Below, one piece after another: positions 63,288 through 64,000 of a stretch of DNA of 64,000 nt. Position numbers and translations under genes: made by a program. The notes under the pieces were generated by a model that was given only the letters and a program-made list of their open reading frames with translations, searched no databases and was not told where the DNA came from. Each line of letters begins with the position of its first letter. Position 1 is the stretch's first letter. Source of the stretch: Rosenbergiella metrosideri (GTDB lineage Bacteria; Pseudomonadota; Gammaproteobacteria; Enterobacterales; Enterobacteriaceae); the NCBI RefSeq assembly GCF_022602565.1, contig NZ_JALBCV010000001.1:1-64000 (forward strand), written 5' to 3'.

Positions 63288-64000
63288 ATGAATAGTCAGC
63301 AGTCTCCAGCAGTAAGTCGAGGAATGGCTTCACACCGAGGCGTTTCTCGACTTAATGCTGAAAACACGTTTACTCAGCGTTACGATTCACTCTTGGATAT
63401 GTTCGAAACGGCGGTCGCGCGTTATCCCGAACAAACAGCTTTCTCTAACCTTGGGGCGTCGTTAAGCTATCGCGAGCTGGATAAGCGGAGTAGGGCATTA
63501 GCTGCCTACTTTCAACATCAATTCAGGATTGTTGCTGGTCAACGAATCGGCTTGATGTTACCTAATTGTTTACAATATCCTATCGCGCTGTTCGCCATCA
63601 TCCGCTGTGGTGCCATTGTGGTGAATATCAATCCTCTCTATACCGCGCGTGAGTTACGCCATCAACTGCACGATAGTGGCATCGATACCCTCGTTATTCT
63701 CAGTAATTTTGCACACACCGTGCAGCAAGTGATGACAGACAGCCCGGTGAAGCATGTCATTGTCAGTGAGCTGGGCGATGAGCATTCGCCACTACGGCGC
63801 AAGATGATTCATGTTACGCTGCACTACATCAAGAAAAAGGTGCCGAAGTGGCAGTTCGCCCATCAATCCTATCGTGATTGTCTGAAACACGGTCAAGACC
63901 TGCCTTATCAACGTCCGGTTATCGGTTTAGACGATATCGCCCTTCTACAATATACCGGTGGTACCACTGGTGTAGCAAAAGGCGCGATGCTGACTCATGG
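63288..64000 (+). CDS. fadD: Long-chain-fatty-acid--CoA ligase FadD (partial)
   Basis: Open to the window end: 237 codons without a stop, so the 3' part is outside. It matches FadD in RYDSLLDMFETAVARYPEQ, VVNINPLYTARELRHQLHDSG, VILSNFAHT and the ATP/AMP loop LQYTGGTTGVAKGAMLTH. The N-terminus is about 15 residues longer than E. coli; an ATG at 63324 is an alternative. AAGGAG is 11 bases before the ATG at 63288. FadD activates exogenous fatty acids at the inner membrane. No FadR site was identified. Confidence 0.93.
   Translation, partial: MNSQQSPAVSRGMASHRGVSRLNAENTFTQRYDSLLDMFETAVARYPEQTAFSNLGASLSYRELDKRSRALAAYFQHQFRIVAGQRIGLMLPNCLQYPIALFAIIRCGAIVVNINPLYTARELRHQLHDSGIDTLVILSNFAHTVQQVMTDSPVKHVIVSELGDEHSPLRRKMIHVTLHYIKKKVPKWQFAHQSYRDCLKHGQDLPYQRPVIGLDDIALLQYTGGTTGVAKGAMLTH

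Overview
This window is chromosomal backbone of a motile, free-living gammaproteobacterium of the order Enterobacterales. Nearly every protein aligns by eye, over its full length, to an Escherichia coli family member, and gene order follows the E. coli flhDC to fadD interval with small deletions, inversions and substitutions. The divergence and the rearrangements suggest a lineage outside Escherichia/Salmonella, perhaps Erwiniaceae; that placement is inference. No rRNA, tRNA, insertion sequence, prophage, CRISPR array or toxin-antitoxin pair was seen.

Layout. 1-14 kb is one motility and chemotaxis block: flhD, flhC, motA, motB, cheA, cheW, one Tsr-type receptor, cheR, cheB, cheY, cheZ, flhB, flhA, flhE. 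Two sigma-28-type promoters are visible, one inside the 3' end of flhC and one before the receptor gene. 14-23 kb holds a broken HbpS/GlcG-like gene, argS, yecM, a MalY/PatB-type C-S lyase, cutC, cmoB, cmoA, aspS and nudB. 23-33.7 kb holds yebC, ruvC, ruvAB (with a LexA box fused to the ruvC terminator), an unrecognised lipoprotein, znuB, znuC and znuA around a Zur-like operator, mepM, lpxM and pykA. 33.9-41.8 kb holds zwf, purT (with a PurR box), ptrB, holE, yebY, a YagU-like gene, an unknown two-gene unit, and a decayed DUF2268-type gene carrying a 9-bp tandem repeat. 41.8-64 kb holds rsmF, letB, letA, msrC, proQ, prc, htpX, yobH, yebO, cspC, rlmA, yoaE, sdaA, nudL, pabB, yoaH, yoaB, yoaA, tsaB, a Slp/YeaY lipoprotein and the first third of fadD.

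How the genes work together. FlhDC would switch on the flagellar regulon; MotAB is the stator; the Che proteins link the receptor to the motor; FlhAB form the export gate. RuvABC process Holliday junctions under probable SOS control. ZnuABC imports zinc under probable Zur control. Prc, MepM, LpxM, LetAB and the lipoproteins maintain the envelope. CmoAB, ArgS, AspS, TsaB, RlmA and RsmF serve translation.

I found no convincing new multi-gene system. The most unusual items are the two gene remnants, the LexA box/terminator overlap, the missing hexR, edd, eda, mgrB and copCD-like genes at their usual positions, and the unknown two-gene unit near 40.3-41.0 kb.
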